Origin: Enterobacter asburiae
GTDB taxonomy: Bacteria; Pseudomonadota; Gammaproteobacteria; Enterobacterales; Enterobacteriaceae
Length of the DNA: 64,000 bases
Reading direction: 5' to 3'
NCBI GenBank assembly: GCA_011754535.1
Contig: JAAQVN010000001.1
Location: 62,001 to 126,000, forward strand
Of this stretch, positions 1-10,353 are shown piece by piece. A program made the position numbers and the translations under genes. Numbering within the stretch: position 1 is the stretch's first letter; the number at the start of each line of letters is the position of its first letter. A model generated the notes under the pieces. It was given only the letters and a program-made list of their open reading frames with translations, made no database searches and was not told the DNA's origin.

Positions 1-2
1 GC

Positions 3-3000
3 GGCGCAACCACCTTCACCGCGGACATCCTGGAGAACCCGGGGCGCATCATGGGCGGCACGCTGTCCCTCAACGCTCGCGATCTCAACAACGGCGGGCT
101 GATGCAGGGAACGAACGGCCTGGCGCTCATCGGCACCACGCTGACCACGAGCACGAATTCGCGCACGCTTTCCGGCGGCATGCTGACGCTGGATGCAGGC
201 CTGCTGACCACCCAGGGCACGCTGCAGGGGAACGGCGCAGACGTCCGCGCCACCGATTGGTCGCACGGCGGGTCACTGCTCAGTCAGGGAACGCTGACGG
301 CAAATGCAGGCGGCACGCTGACCTCAAACGGCTCGCTGATGAGCCAGGGCGGAGCGGATATCACCGCCCGGACGCTGGATAACCGCGGGCAGCTTCTCAG
401 CGAGGATAACGTGACGCTCGGCGGCAGCACGCTCAAAAACAGCGGCACCGTGCAGGGGAAAAGCCTCACGCTGAGTCAGAGCAGCATCAACAACCAGGGC
501 ACCTTAACCGGCCTGCAGAGCCTGACCCTGCAGGGGCAGCAGCGGCTGATGGCGCGCATGGCGATGGCCGCGCCGCAGCAGGAACTCATTAACGGCGCAG
601 GCGGCAAGCTGCTTACTCAGGGCACCCTGACGATGACGTCCGGCGCGGTGACCAACGCCGGAAGCTGGCAGGCACAAAATATCCTGCTCAACGCCCAGTC
701 GCTCACCAACAGCGGTGCGGTGCAGAGCGCAGACGCGCTGCAGATGACGCTGGTCGACACGCTCACTGGCACCGCAGGCAGCAAGATTACCGCGCTGGGC
801 AGCGCGACGCTGCAGGCTGCCACGCTGGCGAACCAGGGGCAATGGGCGGCGAAAAACCTGACGCTGAAAAGCGGCACGCTCAGCAACAGCGGCGCCATCA
901 GCGGCGTGAACGGCCTGACCCTCAGCCAGACCGGCGCGGTGAGGCAGCAGTCATCCGGCACCCTGCTCTCCGGCGGGGCGCTGAACGTCACGGCGGCCAC
1001 CGTCACCAGTGACGGGAAGATTCAGGGGAGCACGCTCGGCATCACTACCGGGGCGCTCACCAACGGCGGACGTTTGCAGGGCGATAACGGCGCGACGCTG
1101 GCCCTCAGCGGCACGCTGACCAACAACGGCGGGGGCGAAATCGTCAGCCGCGATGGCCTGACGCTGACCACACCCGCGTTGTTTAACTACGGCCTGATCC
1201 AGGGCGGCGGCGAGACGTGCGTGACCGCCTCCTCGCAGGCGCGTAATGACGGCAGGCTGCTTTCCGGCGCGCGCCTGACGCTCGGCACGCCGCAGTTCAC
1301 CGGCACCGGCTGGCTGCAGGCCACTGACCTGATCCTCAATGCGGCGAACGCCACTAACGGCGGCACGTGGGTGGCCGACCGGGCCACCCTGACCGGCACC
1401 ACGCTTGCCAGCCAGGGCACCACCCAGGCGGGACAGCTGACGGTTAACTACGGCCATCTGAACAACAGCGGCACGCTGCTCGGCAACGCGCAGCTGAATA
1501 TTAATGCCGACCAGGTGACCCAGAGCGCGGGCGGCAAGCTGCTGAGCGGCGGCAACCTGTGGCTGCAGAGCCGGGGGCTGGACCTCACCGGCCAGCTGGT
1601 TTCCCTGGGCGATTTAACGCTGCAGCTGACGAACGCGTTTACCAGCCGGACCGCCGTGGCGGCAGGCCGAACCCTGACCATCAGCAGCGGCGGCGACATC
1701 GATAACCGCAGCGTGCTGCAGGGGCAGGCGGTTAACCTCAGCGCGGGCGGGCAGCTCAGCAACAACGGACAAATCACTACCGGCGGCGGTGCCAGTATGC
1801 TCTCTGGCAGCAATGTGGCGCTGAACGCCGCGGGCTCGGTGCAGGGCGGGGGCGATATCACCGTGGCCAGCCGGAGCAATATTACCGTCGACGGCTTCAC
1901 CGGCACGCGCGGCTCGCTGACTCTCAGCGCGCCGGGCGCCATCGTCAACACCGCGCTGCTGTATGCGGCCAATAATCTGGCGCTGTTGGCCGACAGCATC
2001 ACCAACCAGCGCGGCGACATCATGGCGGGGAACAACCTGTGGATGCAGCGGGATGCGGCGGGGAATGCTAATAGCCAGGTGGTGAATACGTCGGGGAATA
2101 TTGAGACGCAGGGTGGAAGTCTTAATATTAAAACCATCAACTTACGAAATGAGCGGGAAGGGCTTAAAGCGTCAACTGAGAGTCAGGTACAACCAGTTGA
2201 TGACTGGATGACAGGTGAGTCGACAATAGATGTACCTGTTACGGCTCTGCCAGATGGAAGTTATGGTTTTTATTCGCGTGAAGTCATTACTGGTCCGGGT
2301 GCTGGTAACTGTGGAGCTAATAGTGCATGTAATATCCATCGCTCCACATACTATTATCTGGCTCCTTTTAAAAATACAGTCAGGCAGCGTTTTTCCGGAA
2401 GATACAGCACAACTGTTATTACAGGGGGCGATTCTCCAGTAGGGCGTATCGCTTCAGGTAGCGACCTGAATATTCAGGCTTCCAGGCTTGATAATAATGC
2501 CAGCAATATATTGGCAAACGGTGATATTCACCTGTCAGGAAATCAATTAAATAACCAGAGCTGGCAGGCAGGTAGTGAGATTGACTACCTGATTTATGAA
2601 TATAAACCGTTATCTGCATCTGTTGGTTACGCAACAAGTCAGTTAGGCACGGCTGGTAGTAAGAATATAAAATTCAAGAATGATACTATTGAGTACAATC
2701 TGGTTGGGCATGAAACAGAATTCCAACCGGGTGAACTCTACCGAGCCGTCATCCAGGCGGGCGGCAACGTCACAGCAAACTTCACCAGCAATATCAGCAA
2801 TACTAATACCACCGCTAACGCGGGCGGCGTCAGCAACGTTATCTCCGCGCCGTCCCTGAACACCCTCAGCAACCAGACCATCGGCAGCGGGGTGCAAAAA
2901 CAGGGGCTGAGCAATACCGGTACCGTGGCGGTAAACTCGCCGCAGTGGAACGATCAGCTCCAGGGTGCGCTGCAGCAGCTTAACGGCGGCGGGGCGCTGG

Positions 3001-6000
3001 AAAATGGCGGTGCGTCCGGCACCTCTCTCAGCAACATTGCTACCACGCAGAAAGGCAAAGCCAATCTCGGCCAGCTGGGCGCCCTGGCGAACGCCGGGGC
3101 CACCACCGCCGATCTCAAAACCGCTCAGGGCGGTGCCGTCGGGCATTATCAGGGCCAGCGCGTCGATACCAGCGCCTACCCGCTGCCTTCGGGCAACAAC
3201 GGCTATTTTGTCTTCAACGACAATCCGAAAAGCCCGTACCTGATCAACATTAACCCGAAACTGAACGGCCTCGGACAGCTCGATCCCACCCTGTTTGCCG
3301 ACCTGAACGCGATGCTAGGGGTCAAACCGTCGTCCACGGCGCCGCAGGAGACGCGGCTGGCGTTTACCGACGAGAAGCAGTTCCTCGGCTCGTCTTATAT
3401 GCTGGGTCGCCTCAACCTGAACCCGGATTACGACTACCGCTTCCTGGGCGATGCGGCGTTCGATACCCGCTATGTCTCCAACGTGGTGCTCAACCAGACC
3501 GGCAACCGCTACCTGAACGGCATCGGCTCCGATCTGGATCAAATGCGCTATCTGATGGACAACGCCGCGGCGGCGCAGCAGTCTCTGGGCCTGCAGTTTG
3601 GCGTCTCGCTGACTGCGGACCAGATTGCCGCGCTCGACCACAGCCTTCTGTGGTGGGAGAAAGCCACCGTCAACGGTGAAACGGTGATGGTGCCGAAACT
3701 TTACCTGTCGCCGAAGGACGTCACCGTCAATAACGGCAGCGTGATCGCAGGCAACAACGTCACCCTGAAGGGCGGCAGCATCACCAACAGCGGCAGCTCG
3801 CTGCTGGCGAATAACAGCCTGACGCTCGACAGCCAGAACAGCATCAGCAACCTCAACAGCGGCCTGATGAAAGCGGGCGGCGACCTGAACCTGAGCGCCA
3901 TCGGCGACATCAATAACATCAGCTCCACCATCAGCGGTAAAACGGTCGCGCTGGAGAGCCTGGACGGCAGCATCAACAACCTGACCCAGGTTGAGCAGAT
4001 TGATATCAATGCCAAAGGGAAATACAGCAACATCAGCCTGAAAGACACGCTTCTGGGCAACACGGCGTCCATTACCGCACAGGATGGCCTGTCGCTTGAG
4101 GCGGGGAAAAACATCACCGTGACCGGGGCGAACCTGGCCTCCGGCGGCGACATGCTGCTGAACGCGTGGGGCGATATTGCCGTCAACGCGAATCAGATCA
4201 ACGACGCATACAGCTCCAGCCGGGAGAAAACCAGCCGCTCGTCCGTCACGTATCAGGGCAGTAACGTCACCGCGGGGGGCAACCTGCTGGTGAATGCCGG
4301 GCACAACCTTGACGTGACCGCCAGCGACCTGAAGGCGGGCGGTAGCGCGGGGCTGAGTGCGGGCAACGATCTCAACCTGAACGCGGCACAGACCAGCGAA
4401 AGCAGCCAGAAAGGGAAAAGCGAATCCCACAGCACCGGAATCGACCGCACCACGATTTCCGCAGGCGATAACCTGGTGCTAAAGGCCGGGCAGGATATCA
4501 ACGCTCAGGCCGCCGCGCTGGCGGCGGAGAAAAATGTCGGGCTGCAGGCGGGTCGCGACGTGAATCTGGCTGCGGAAGAGACCACGCAGGGCGACAGCTA
4601 CAGGTCAGGCAAGAAAACCGTTATTAACGAGTCGGTGCGTCAGCTGGGAACTGACATCACGGCGGGTGGGAATGCGACGGTTGTCGCCGGACGGGATGTG
4701 ACCGCGCAGGCAGCGGATATCTATGCCGCAGGCAATACGGCTGTGGCCGCCGGGCGGGATATCACCCTTACCACGGCGACCGAAAGTGACTATGCATACC
4801 GGGAAGAGAAAAAGACGTCCGGCGGGTTCCTGCGTAAAAAAACGACTCACACCATCCATGAAGAAACGCACACACGTGAGAAAGGTACGCAGCTTTCCGG
4901 CGACAACGTTGCTCTCCAGGCAGGTAACAACCTGACGGTGCAGGGCTCGTCGGTTGCTGCGGAGCGCGATGTGGCCCTGAAGGCTGGAAATGATCTGACG
5001 GTGGAGGCAGCAACCAACACCGACACGTTCTACGACATGAAGAAGACGAAGAAATCCGGTGTGTTCTCCAGCGGGTCGGGATTGGGTATCACCATCGGGT
5101 CGCAGTCTTCGAAATCCACCCGACAGGGGGCAAATACGACGCAGAGCGATGCCCGCAGTACGGTGGGTACCTCTGGCGGTAATGTCATCATCAGCGCCGG
5201 AAATAACGTCCAGCTGAGTGCAACAGATGTGGTTGCCGGAAGAGCGAAGGATGATGCCTCCCGTAAAACTGGCCATATCGATATCACTGGCGACAGCATC
5301 GCCATCCTTCCTGGACGGGATACGACCACTGAGTCCATGAAGCAGGAGGCTAAATCGTCTGGCGTAACGGTCAGTGTGAAAGCGCCATTCGAAGACACGG
5401 TGCGTAACGTGCGCGATATCGTGCGCGGTAAGGGCAACAGTGGCAACAGCACCGTTGATAAAGTGAAGGGGCTGGGGGCAGAAGGCGGTGCGCTCGGGCT
5501 TGACGGACCAGGGCAGATGATGGCCATTGCCGCAGGCAGCAGCCGGTCTTCCTCTGAGTCGTACTACGAGGGCGAGTTTAACAGCGGCAGCCATCTTGCC
5601 GCCGCAGGCAATATCCAGATGACTGCCACCGGTAAACAGGGAGGCAGCAACAGCGGCAATATCCTGATTGCCGGGAGCCAGGCTAAGGCCGGTGAAACGG
5701 TGATCCTCGATGCGAAACGCGACGTTGATATCACCACCTCCACAGACAGCGAGAAAAACAGCAGCAGCGCTAAAAATAGCGGCTGGAATCTTTCGAGCGA
5801 CCTGAGTGCCGGAAGTGCTGTTCGCGCCATCTCGGGTGGGGGTTCCCACGGCAATCAGCTCCTGCCGGGCGGGATGAGCAAGGCGGAGAACAACAGTAGC
5901 GGCACCCGGACCACACAAAACGCGTCGGTCATTCAGGGCTCAGATATTTACGTTAACAGTCGTGACGGCAGCGTGAATATCAGCGGCAGCCGGATGACCG

Positions 6001-8936
6001 CCACGGATGATCTGTTGCTGTCAGCCACAAATGGAGATATCTCCGTTTCAGCCGGACGCGATACATCACGTAATGAGAGCAGCGGCAGCAGCAAATCGCT
6101 GGGAACGCTGGGAGGCGATGGTTACAGCGCTACAGCAGGCTACCGCCATGAAAAAAACAGCAGTCGGGAAGATAGCAGCCTCGAAAACGGATTGCGCAGC
6201 CAGCTAAGCAGCAAAAACGGTAACGTTGTCGCACAGGCAGGTAACGATCTCTCCCTGTCAGGTACGGATATCCGTGCCGGTAAATCGGTCTCACTCAGTG
6301 GCGAAAATGTACTCATGGGCGTGAGCCGGGATACCCGTGACGGTGAAAACCACAGCAGCAGCGCCCAGTATGGTGTGACGGCATCTGCTGGTGGTTGGGC
6401 TGTCGATGCTGCAAAAGCCGCTGAGACGGCTGCCCGCAGCGCAGAAAACGGCGATGACCCTAGGCTGACCGCCATCAGAACAGGCCAGTCGGCGGCAACC
6501 GCGGCACAGGGCGCGATGTCGGACTCGTCGCTCATCAAAGCTAAAGTGTCTTTAACGGCGGGGACGTCATCACAGGACAGTCGTTACCATAGTACGGACA
6601 CGCAGGGCACCACCATTACTGCCGGTGAGAATGTCTCTGTCCGAGCCGGAAATGACATTGCCGGCACGGGGGTGCAGATCGCGGGTAAACACGTGGCGCT
6701 GGAAGCGGGTCGGGATATTCTGCTGGCGGCCTCCCAGAACACAACCACCTCTGAGAGCAAAAACAGCGGTAGCCAGTTTAGCGTGGGGGCTGGTGTGAGC
6801 CTGATTGGTGCGCAAAACGGCATCTCGGTGGAGCTGGGGGCGTCACAGCATAAGGGTAAGGAAAACAGCCAGTCGCAGCGCAATACCAACAGCGTTGTCC
6901 ATGCTGATGAACAGCTCACGGTGAACAGCGGACGCGACACCACCCTGAAAGGCGCGGAGCTGGAAGGTAACCGCGTGGTGGTGAACACTGGACGCGATCT
7001 CACCATCAGCAGCGTGCAGGATACGGCCAGTTATGACAGTAAGCAGTCTTCGTCAGGCGCGTCCCTCAGTCTGTGCATACCGCCACTGTGTTATGGTGCC
7101 TCTTCCGGTAGCGTCAGTGCATCGGGTGAGAATATCACTCAGAATGGTAAGAGCGTTGCTGAACAGAGCGGGATATTCGCAGGCAAGGGCGGCTTTGCTG
7201 TCACCACCGGAAATCATACCCAGCTTGACGGCGCGGTGATTGCATCCACGGCGTCTGCTGATAAAAATAGCCTCGACACCGGTACGCTGGGTTTCAGTAA
7301 TCTCCACAACGAGAGCCAGACCAGCGGCAACGGCTACACGGTGGCGCTTTCCGGCAGCGCGGGTGGCAGCGGAAACGGTGAAAACCGCAACCTGGCACCG
7401 GCCATCGGTACGGGCCAGGCAGAAGAGAGCCACACCGGCACGACCTCATCAGCGGTGAGTGGCGGTAGCATTGTCATTCGCAACCCGGCGGGACAGAAAC
7501 AGGATATTGCTGACCTGAGCCGTGATACGGCTGACACCCACCACGGCGTGGACGTGAACGGTGATGTGCAGAAGGTCAGGGATAACCTGGCGGTCCAAAG
7601 CGAAGGCGCGGCGCTGGCCACATCTGCGCTGGATGCTTACGGCAAGTATGCGGAGCAGAAAGCGCGGGAATCCAATGCGGCGCTGGGCGCGAAGCTGGCA
7701 TCTGAAGGAAAACTGCAAGGCGATACGCCGCAGGAGCAGGAAGCGTTCCTGAAGACGCAGCCCGGATACCAGAATACCGAGTACGGTCCGGGGAGTGCCT
7801 TCTGGACGAAGGGCAGCGCAGCGGCGGGATTACTGGCAGGTGCGCTTGGTGGTAACCTGAAGGCAGGCGCGGCAGCGGGGGCGGCCCCTCTGCTGGCGAC
7901 CCTGGTCAAGGAGCAGAAGGACCCGACAGCCCGTGCCGCGCTGCACGGTATTGTGGCCGCGGCGCTGACGCAGCTGAGTGGCGGGAGCAGTGCGGATGGC
8001 CTGAAGGCCGGAGCCATCGGTGCCATTACGGCCTCGGCGATGACCGACCATCTGGTCAGTGCGTTGTATGGAGATAAAAAATCCAGTGACCTGACAGCGG
8101 ATGAGAAACGGCTGGTCAGTAGCCTCGTGAGTATCGCGGGAGGTCTGGCGGGCGCTGCGGTGACGGATGGCAGTGTCTCCATGGCGGCGATGGCGTCGGA
8201 AACGGCGAAGGTGGAGGTTGAGAATAATTCGCTGAGTAAACTCGCCCTTGAAGGATGTGCTATCGCAGCGCCCTGCCGGACGAAAGTTGCTGAGCAGTTG
8301 CTGGAAATCGGGGTGAAAGCCGGTATTACTGGCGCTGCGGCGAAAACACTTGCCGACAAACTGACTACTGATGAACTGGATCATCTTGTTACCCTGGAAA
8401 TGATGGGCAATGATGAGATCACCAGTAAGTATCTCAGTTCGTTGCAGGATAAGTACGGTTCCGGGAGTAATTCGAATCCGAATATTGGCAAGGATCTGAC
8501 GGATGGTGAGAAGGCAGAGCTGGGTGGCGCGGGATCAGGCACGCCGGGAGGCTGGGAGCCGCAGGATGAGGAGAATGCGCGGAGCACTGAATCTCAACCA
8601 AATAAATCCGATGTCAATAATATATCTTCCCTACCTGTCGAAGAACAGATAGGTATATTGAGGGATGCGGCAAAAGGGAACAAAGGTAATTTTGGTTTAG
8701 GCCAGGCTACTGCTAAGGACGCTAACGCATTAGGTGAAGCATGGGTAGGGCCAGGGTATAGAGTATCTAGTGATGGTACCGCATGGGTAAGTTCTGATGG
8801 GTTGAGAGTTTATCGCCCACCTTCATCTAAACCAAATAGTCCTCATGCCACGACTGGGGTTCAGGCCAATTTTGAACAAAAACTGACGCCAACGGGAAGA
8901 CCTATTAGCAATGGACATCTGGATATAACTAAATGA
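3..8936 (+). CDS. cdiA: CdiA-type contact-dependent inhibition exoprotein, 3' part (5' end off window)
   Basis: The frame is open from base 3 with no stop, so the N-terminal signal and secretion domain lie left of the window; about 2977 residues are visible. It reads as FHA-type repeats rich in N-x-G and S-G-x-L units, then a non-repetitive segment (about bases 2100-2740) in the position of the CdiA receptor-binding domain. A YP-type region with Y-PLP, SPYL and GDAAFDTRYVSN motifs follows (about 3180-3720), then a second FHA block and an Ala/Gly-rich pretoxin region ending in VENN at 8217-8228. The roughly 235 residues after VENN are the toxin tip (-CT). Its end (GPGYRVSSDG, WVSSDGLR, QANFE, NGHLDI) resembles tips I associate with other polymorphic toxins, but I cannot name its activity. 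By family knowledge CdiA is exported by CdiB and delivers the tip into neighbouring cells. The stop overlaps the next gene by four bases. Confidence 0.93.
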   Translation, partial: GATTFTADILENPGRIMGGTLSLNARDLNNGGLMQGTNGLALIGTTLTTSTNSRTLSGGMLTLDAGLLTTQGTLQGNGADVRATDWSHGGSLLSQGTLTANAGGTLTSNGSLMSQGGADITARTLDNRGQLLSEDNVTLGGSTLKNSGTVQGKSLTLSQSSINNQGTLTGLQSLTLQGQQRLMARMAMAAPQQELINGAGGKLLTQGTLTMTSGAVTNAGSWQAQNILLNAQSLTNSGAVQSADALQMTLVDTLTGTAGSKITALGSATLQAATLANQGQWAAKNLTLKSGTLSNSGAISGVNGLTLSQTGAVRQQSSGTLLSGGALNVTAATVTSDGKIQGSTLGITTGALTNGGRLQGDNGATLALSGTLTNNGGGEIVSRDGLTLTTPALFNYGLIQGGGETCVTASSQARNDGRLLSGARLTLGTPQFTGTGWLQATDLILNAANATNGGTWVADRATLTGTTLASQGTTQAGQLTVNYGHLNNSGTLLGNAQLNINADQVTQSAGGKLLSGGNLWLQSRGLDLTGQLVSLGDLTLQLTNAFTSRTAVAAGRTLTISSGGDIDNRSVLQGQAVNLSAGGQLSNNGQITTGGGASMLSGSNVALNAAGSVQGGGDITVASRSNITVDGFTGTRGSLTLSAPGAIVNTALLYAANNLALLADSITNQRGDIMAGNNLWMQRDAAGNANSQVVNTSGNIETQGGSLNIKTINLRNEREGLKASTESQVQPVDDWMTGESTIDVPVTALPDGSYGFYSREVITGPGAGNCGANSACNIHRSTYYYLAPFKNTVRQRFSGRYSTTVITGGDSPVGRIASGSDLNIQASRLDNNASNILANGDIHLSGNQLNNQSWQAGSEIDYLIYEYKPLSASVGYATSQLGTAGSKNIKFKNDTIEYNLVGHETEFQPGELYRAVIQAGGNVTANFTSNISNTNTTANAGGVSNVISAPSLNTLSNQTIGSGVQKQGLSNTGTVAVNSPQWNDQLQGALQQLNGGGALENGGASGTSLSNIATTQKGKANLGQLGALANAGATTADLKTAQGGAVGHYQGQRVDTSAYPLPSGNNGYFVFNDNPKSPYLININPKLNGLGQLDPTLFADLNAMLGVKPSSTAPQETRLAFTDEKQFLGSSYMLGRLNLNPDYDYRFLGDAAFDTRYVSNVVLNQTGNRYLNGIGSDLDQMRYLMDNAAAAQQSLGLQFGVSLTADQIAALDHSLLWWEKATVNGETVMVPKLYLSPKDVTVNNGSVIAGNNVTLKGGSITNSGSSLLANNSLTLDSQNSISNLNSGLMKAGGDLNLSAIGDINNISSTISGKTVALESLDGSINNLTQVEQIDINAKGKYSNISLKDTLLGNTASITAQDGLSLEAGKNITVTGANLASGGDMLLNAWGDIAVNANQINDAYSSSREKTSRSSVTYQGSNVTAGGNLLVNAGHNLDVTASDLKAGGSAGLSAGNDLNLNAAQTSESSQKGKSESHSTGIDRTTISAGDNLVLKAGQDINAQAAALAAEKNVGLQAGRDVNLAAEETTQGDSYRSGKKTVINESVRQLGTDITAGGNATVVAGRDVTAQAADIYAAGNTAVAAGRDITLTTATESDYAYREEKKTSGGFLRKKTTHTIHEETHTREKGTQLSGDNVALQAGNNLTVQGSSVAAERDVALKAGNDLTVEAATNTDTFYDMKKTKKSGVFSSGSGLGITIGSQSSKSTRQGANTTQSDARSTVGTSGGNVIISAGNNVQLSATDVVAGRAKDDASRKTGHIDITGDSIAILPGRDTTTESMKQEAKSSGVTVSVKAPFEDTVRNVRDIVRGKGNSGNSTVDKVKGLGAEGGALGLDGPGQMMAIAAGSSRSSSESYYEGEFNSGSHLAAAGNIQMTATGKQGGSNSGNILIAGSQAKAGETVILDAKRDVDITTSTDSEKNSSSAKNSGWNLSSDLSAGSAVRAISGGGSHGNQLLPGGMSKAENNSSGTRTTQNASVIQGSDIYVNSRDGSVNISGSRMTATDDLLLSATNGDISVSAGRDTSRNESSGSSKSLGTLGGDGYSATAGYRHEKNSSREDSSLENGLRSQLSSKNGNVVAQAGNDLSLSGTDIRAGKSVSLSGENVLMGVSRDTRDGENHSSSAQYGVTASAGGWAVDAAKAAETAARSAENGDDPRLTAIRTGQSAATAAQGAMSDSSLIKAKVSLTAGTSSQDSRYHSTDTQGTTITAGENVSVRAGNDIAGTGVQIAGKHVALEAGRDILLAASQNTTTSESKNSGSQFSVGAGVSLIGAQNGISVELGASQHKGKENSQSQRNTNSVVHADEQLTVNSGRDTTLKGAELEGNRVVVNTGRDLTISSVQDTASYDSKQSSSGASLSLCIPPLCYGASSGSVSASGENITQNGKSVAEQSGIFAGKGGFAVTTGNHTQLDGAVIASTASADKNSLDTGTLGFSNLHNESQTSGNGYTVALSGSAGGSGNGENRNLAPAIGTGQAEESHTGTTSSAVSGGSIVIRNPAGQKQDIADLSRDTADTHHGVDVNGDVQKVRDNLAVQSEGAALATSALDAYGKYAEQKARESNAALGAKLASEGKLQGDTPQEQEAFLKTQPGYQNTEYGPGSAFWTKGSAAAGLLAGALGGNLKAGAAAGAAPLLATLVKEQKDPTARAALHGIVAAALTQLSGGSSADGLKAGAIGAITASAMTDHLVSALYGDKKSSDLTADEKRLVSSLVSIAGGLAGAAVTDGSVSMAAMASETAKVEVENNSLSKLALEGCAIAAPCRTKVAEQLLEIGVKAGITGAAAKTLADKLTTDELDHLVTLEMMGNDEITSKYLSSLQDKYGSGSNSNPNIGKDLTDGEKAELGGAGSGTPGGWEPQDEENARSTESQPNKSDVNNISSLPVEEQIGILRDAAKGNKGNFGLGQATAKDANALGEAWVGPGYRVSSDGTAWVSSDGLRVYRPPSSKPNSPHATTGVQANFEQKLTPTGRPISNGHLDITK
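7284..8234 (+). repeat. Long direct repeat, copy in resident cdiA
   Basis: About 950 bases of the resident gene, covering the end of FHA-2, the pretoxin region and VENN, are nearly identical to 9415-10353. The visible differences are a 12-base in-frame deletion in the downstream copy (near 9500) and scattered substitutions. Homology stops immediately after the codons for VENNSL, exactly where toxins diverge. This is the substrate expected for toxin exchange by homologous recombination. Confidence 0.9.
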
Positions 8937-9292
8937 ATATTGAATTGAAAGGGCTGAGATCGCTGGAACTGGAAGATAGTTTAATAAACTATTGGCCAAC
9001 CGATCCTGTCAACTTTAGTTGTTGGATCAGAGCAATGATCGGACCCAATGATCAAGACGGTGCTGAAGCTTTTGATATGTTGGTATGTACGCCAATTTGG
9101 CTTCAAAACGAGCTAATATCAAATACGGTTTTGTCTGGTAAAGGAATGATCATTGTCGAAGAATATGATTATGATGAGATCCTTTCTTACGTAGAGAAAA
9201 AGGTCATTGCCTGCAATGATAGTGATTGGTCAAAAGCAGCCATCAAATTAAGTCGACTCAGTTTCTGGGAATATGAAGATTATCAGCCTTAA
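8933..9292 (+). CDS. cdiI: CDI immunity protein, Imm8-like
   Basis: This 119-residue cytoplasmic protein starts inside the cdiA stop codon (ATGA overlap), the usual arrangement for an immunity gene. It should bind and neutralise the toxin tip encoded just upstream. The central pattern RAMIGPNDQDG, FDMLVCTPIWL and the acidic character resemble the Imm8 family of polymorphic-toxin immunity proteins, recognised from memory of the pattern. It has no signal peptide or membrane segment. A terminator-like hairpin follows within ten bases, so this gene appears to close the cdiA transcript. Its lower GC content compared with the cdiA body is typical of exchangeable CDI cassettes. Function as immunity is well supported by position; the family name is less certain. 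Confidence 0.85.
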   Translation: MNIELKGLRSLELEDSLINYWPTDPVNFSCWIRAMIGPNDQDGAEAFDMLVCTPIWLQNELISNTVLSGKGMIIVEEYDYDEILSYVEKKVIACNDSDWSKAAIKLSRLSFWEYEDYQP

Positions 9293-9300
9293 GTAGTAGA

Positions 9301-9332
9301 GATCCCGGCCACCGGGCCGGGATCTTCTTTTA
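9301..9332 (+). terminator. Intrinsic terminator after first immunity gene
   Basis: A perfect 10-bp stem (9301-9310 with 9315-9324, arms GATCCCGGCC and GGCCGGGATC) has a 4-base loop and is followed by TTCTTTT. It sits nine bases after the immunity gene stop. A slightly degraded copy occurs at 12311-12340 after another immunity gene, so the hairpin travels with the cassette boundary. Confidence 0.8.
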
Positions 9333-9414
9333 GCCGTCAGGCTCACCTAAAATGCCCGTCCCGGCCCCTAATCACCGGCACATCGCCGATATCGTTTAGC
9401 ACTCCCGCTGCACC

Positions 9415-10353
9415 ACGCTGGGTTTCAGTAATTTCCACAACGAGAGCCAGACCAGCGGCAACAGCTATACGGTGGCGCTTTCCGATAGCGCGGGTGGCAG
9501 CAACCGCAACCTGGCTCCGGCCATCGGTACGGGCCATGGAGAAGAGAGCCAGACCGGGACGACCTCATCAGCGGTGAGTGGCGGTAGCATTGTCATTCGC
9601 AACCCGGCGGAACAAAAACAGGATATTGCTGACCTGAGCTGTGATACGGCTGATGCCCACCCCGGCGTGGACGTGAACGGTGATGTGCAAAAGGTCAGGG
9701 ATAACCTGGCGGTCCAGAGCGAAGGCGCGGCGCTGGCCACCTCTGCGCTGGATGCTTACGGCAAGTATGCGGAGCAGAAAGCGCGGGAATCCAATGCGGC
9801 GCTGGGCGCGAAGCTGGCGTCAGAAGGAAAACTGCAGGGCGATACGCCGCAGGAGCAGGAAGCGTTCCTGAAGACGCAGCCCGGATATCAGAATACCGAG
9901 TACGGTCCGGGGAGTGCCTTCTGGACGAAGGGCAGCGCAGCGGCGGGATTACTGGCGGGTGCGCTTGGCGGTAACCTGAAGGCAGGCGCGGCAGCGGGGG
10001 CTGCCCCTCTTCTGGCGTCCCTGGTCAAGGAGCAGAAGGACCCGACAGCCCGTGCCGCGCTGCACGGTATTGTGGCTGCGGCGCTGACGCAACTGAGTGG
10101 CGGGAGCAGTACGGATGGCCTGAAGGCCGGAGCCATCGGTGCCATTACGGCCTCGGCGATGACCGACCATCTGGTCAGTGCGTTGTATGGAGATAAAAAA
10201 TCCAGTGACCTGACAGCGGATGAGAAACGGCTGGTCAGTAGCCTCGTGAGTATCGCGGGAGGTCTGGCGGGCGCTGCGGTGACGGATGGCAGTGTCTCCA
10301 TGGCGGCGATGGCGTCGGAAACGGCGAAGGTGGAGGTTGAGAATAACTCGCTG
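9415..10353 (+). repeat. Long direct repeat, copy in orphan cassette 1
   Basis: This is the second copy of the repeat at 7284-8234. It carries the pretoxin and VENN coding sequence without a visible start signal for translation. A TAG at 9397-9399 closes the frame on the left. Confidence 0.9.
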
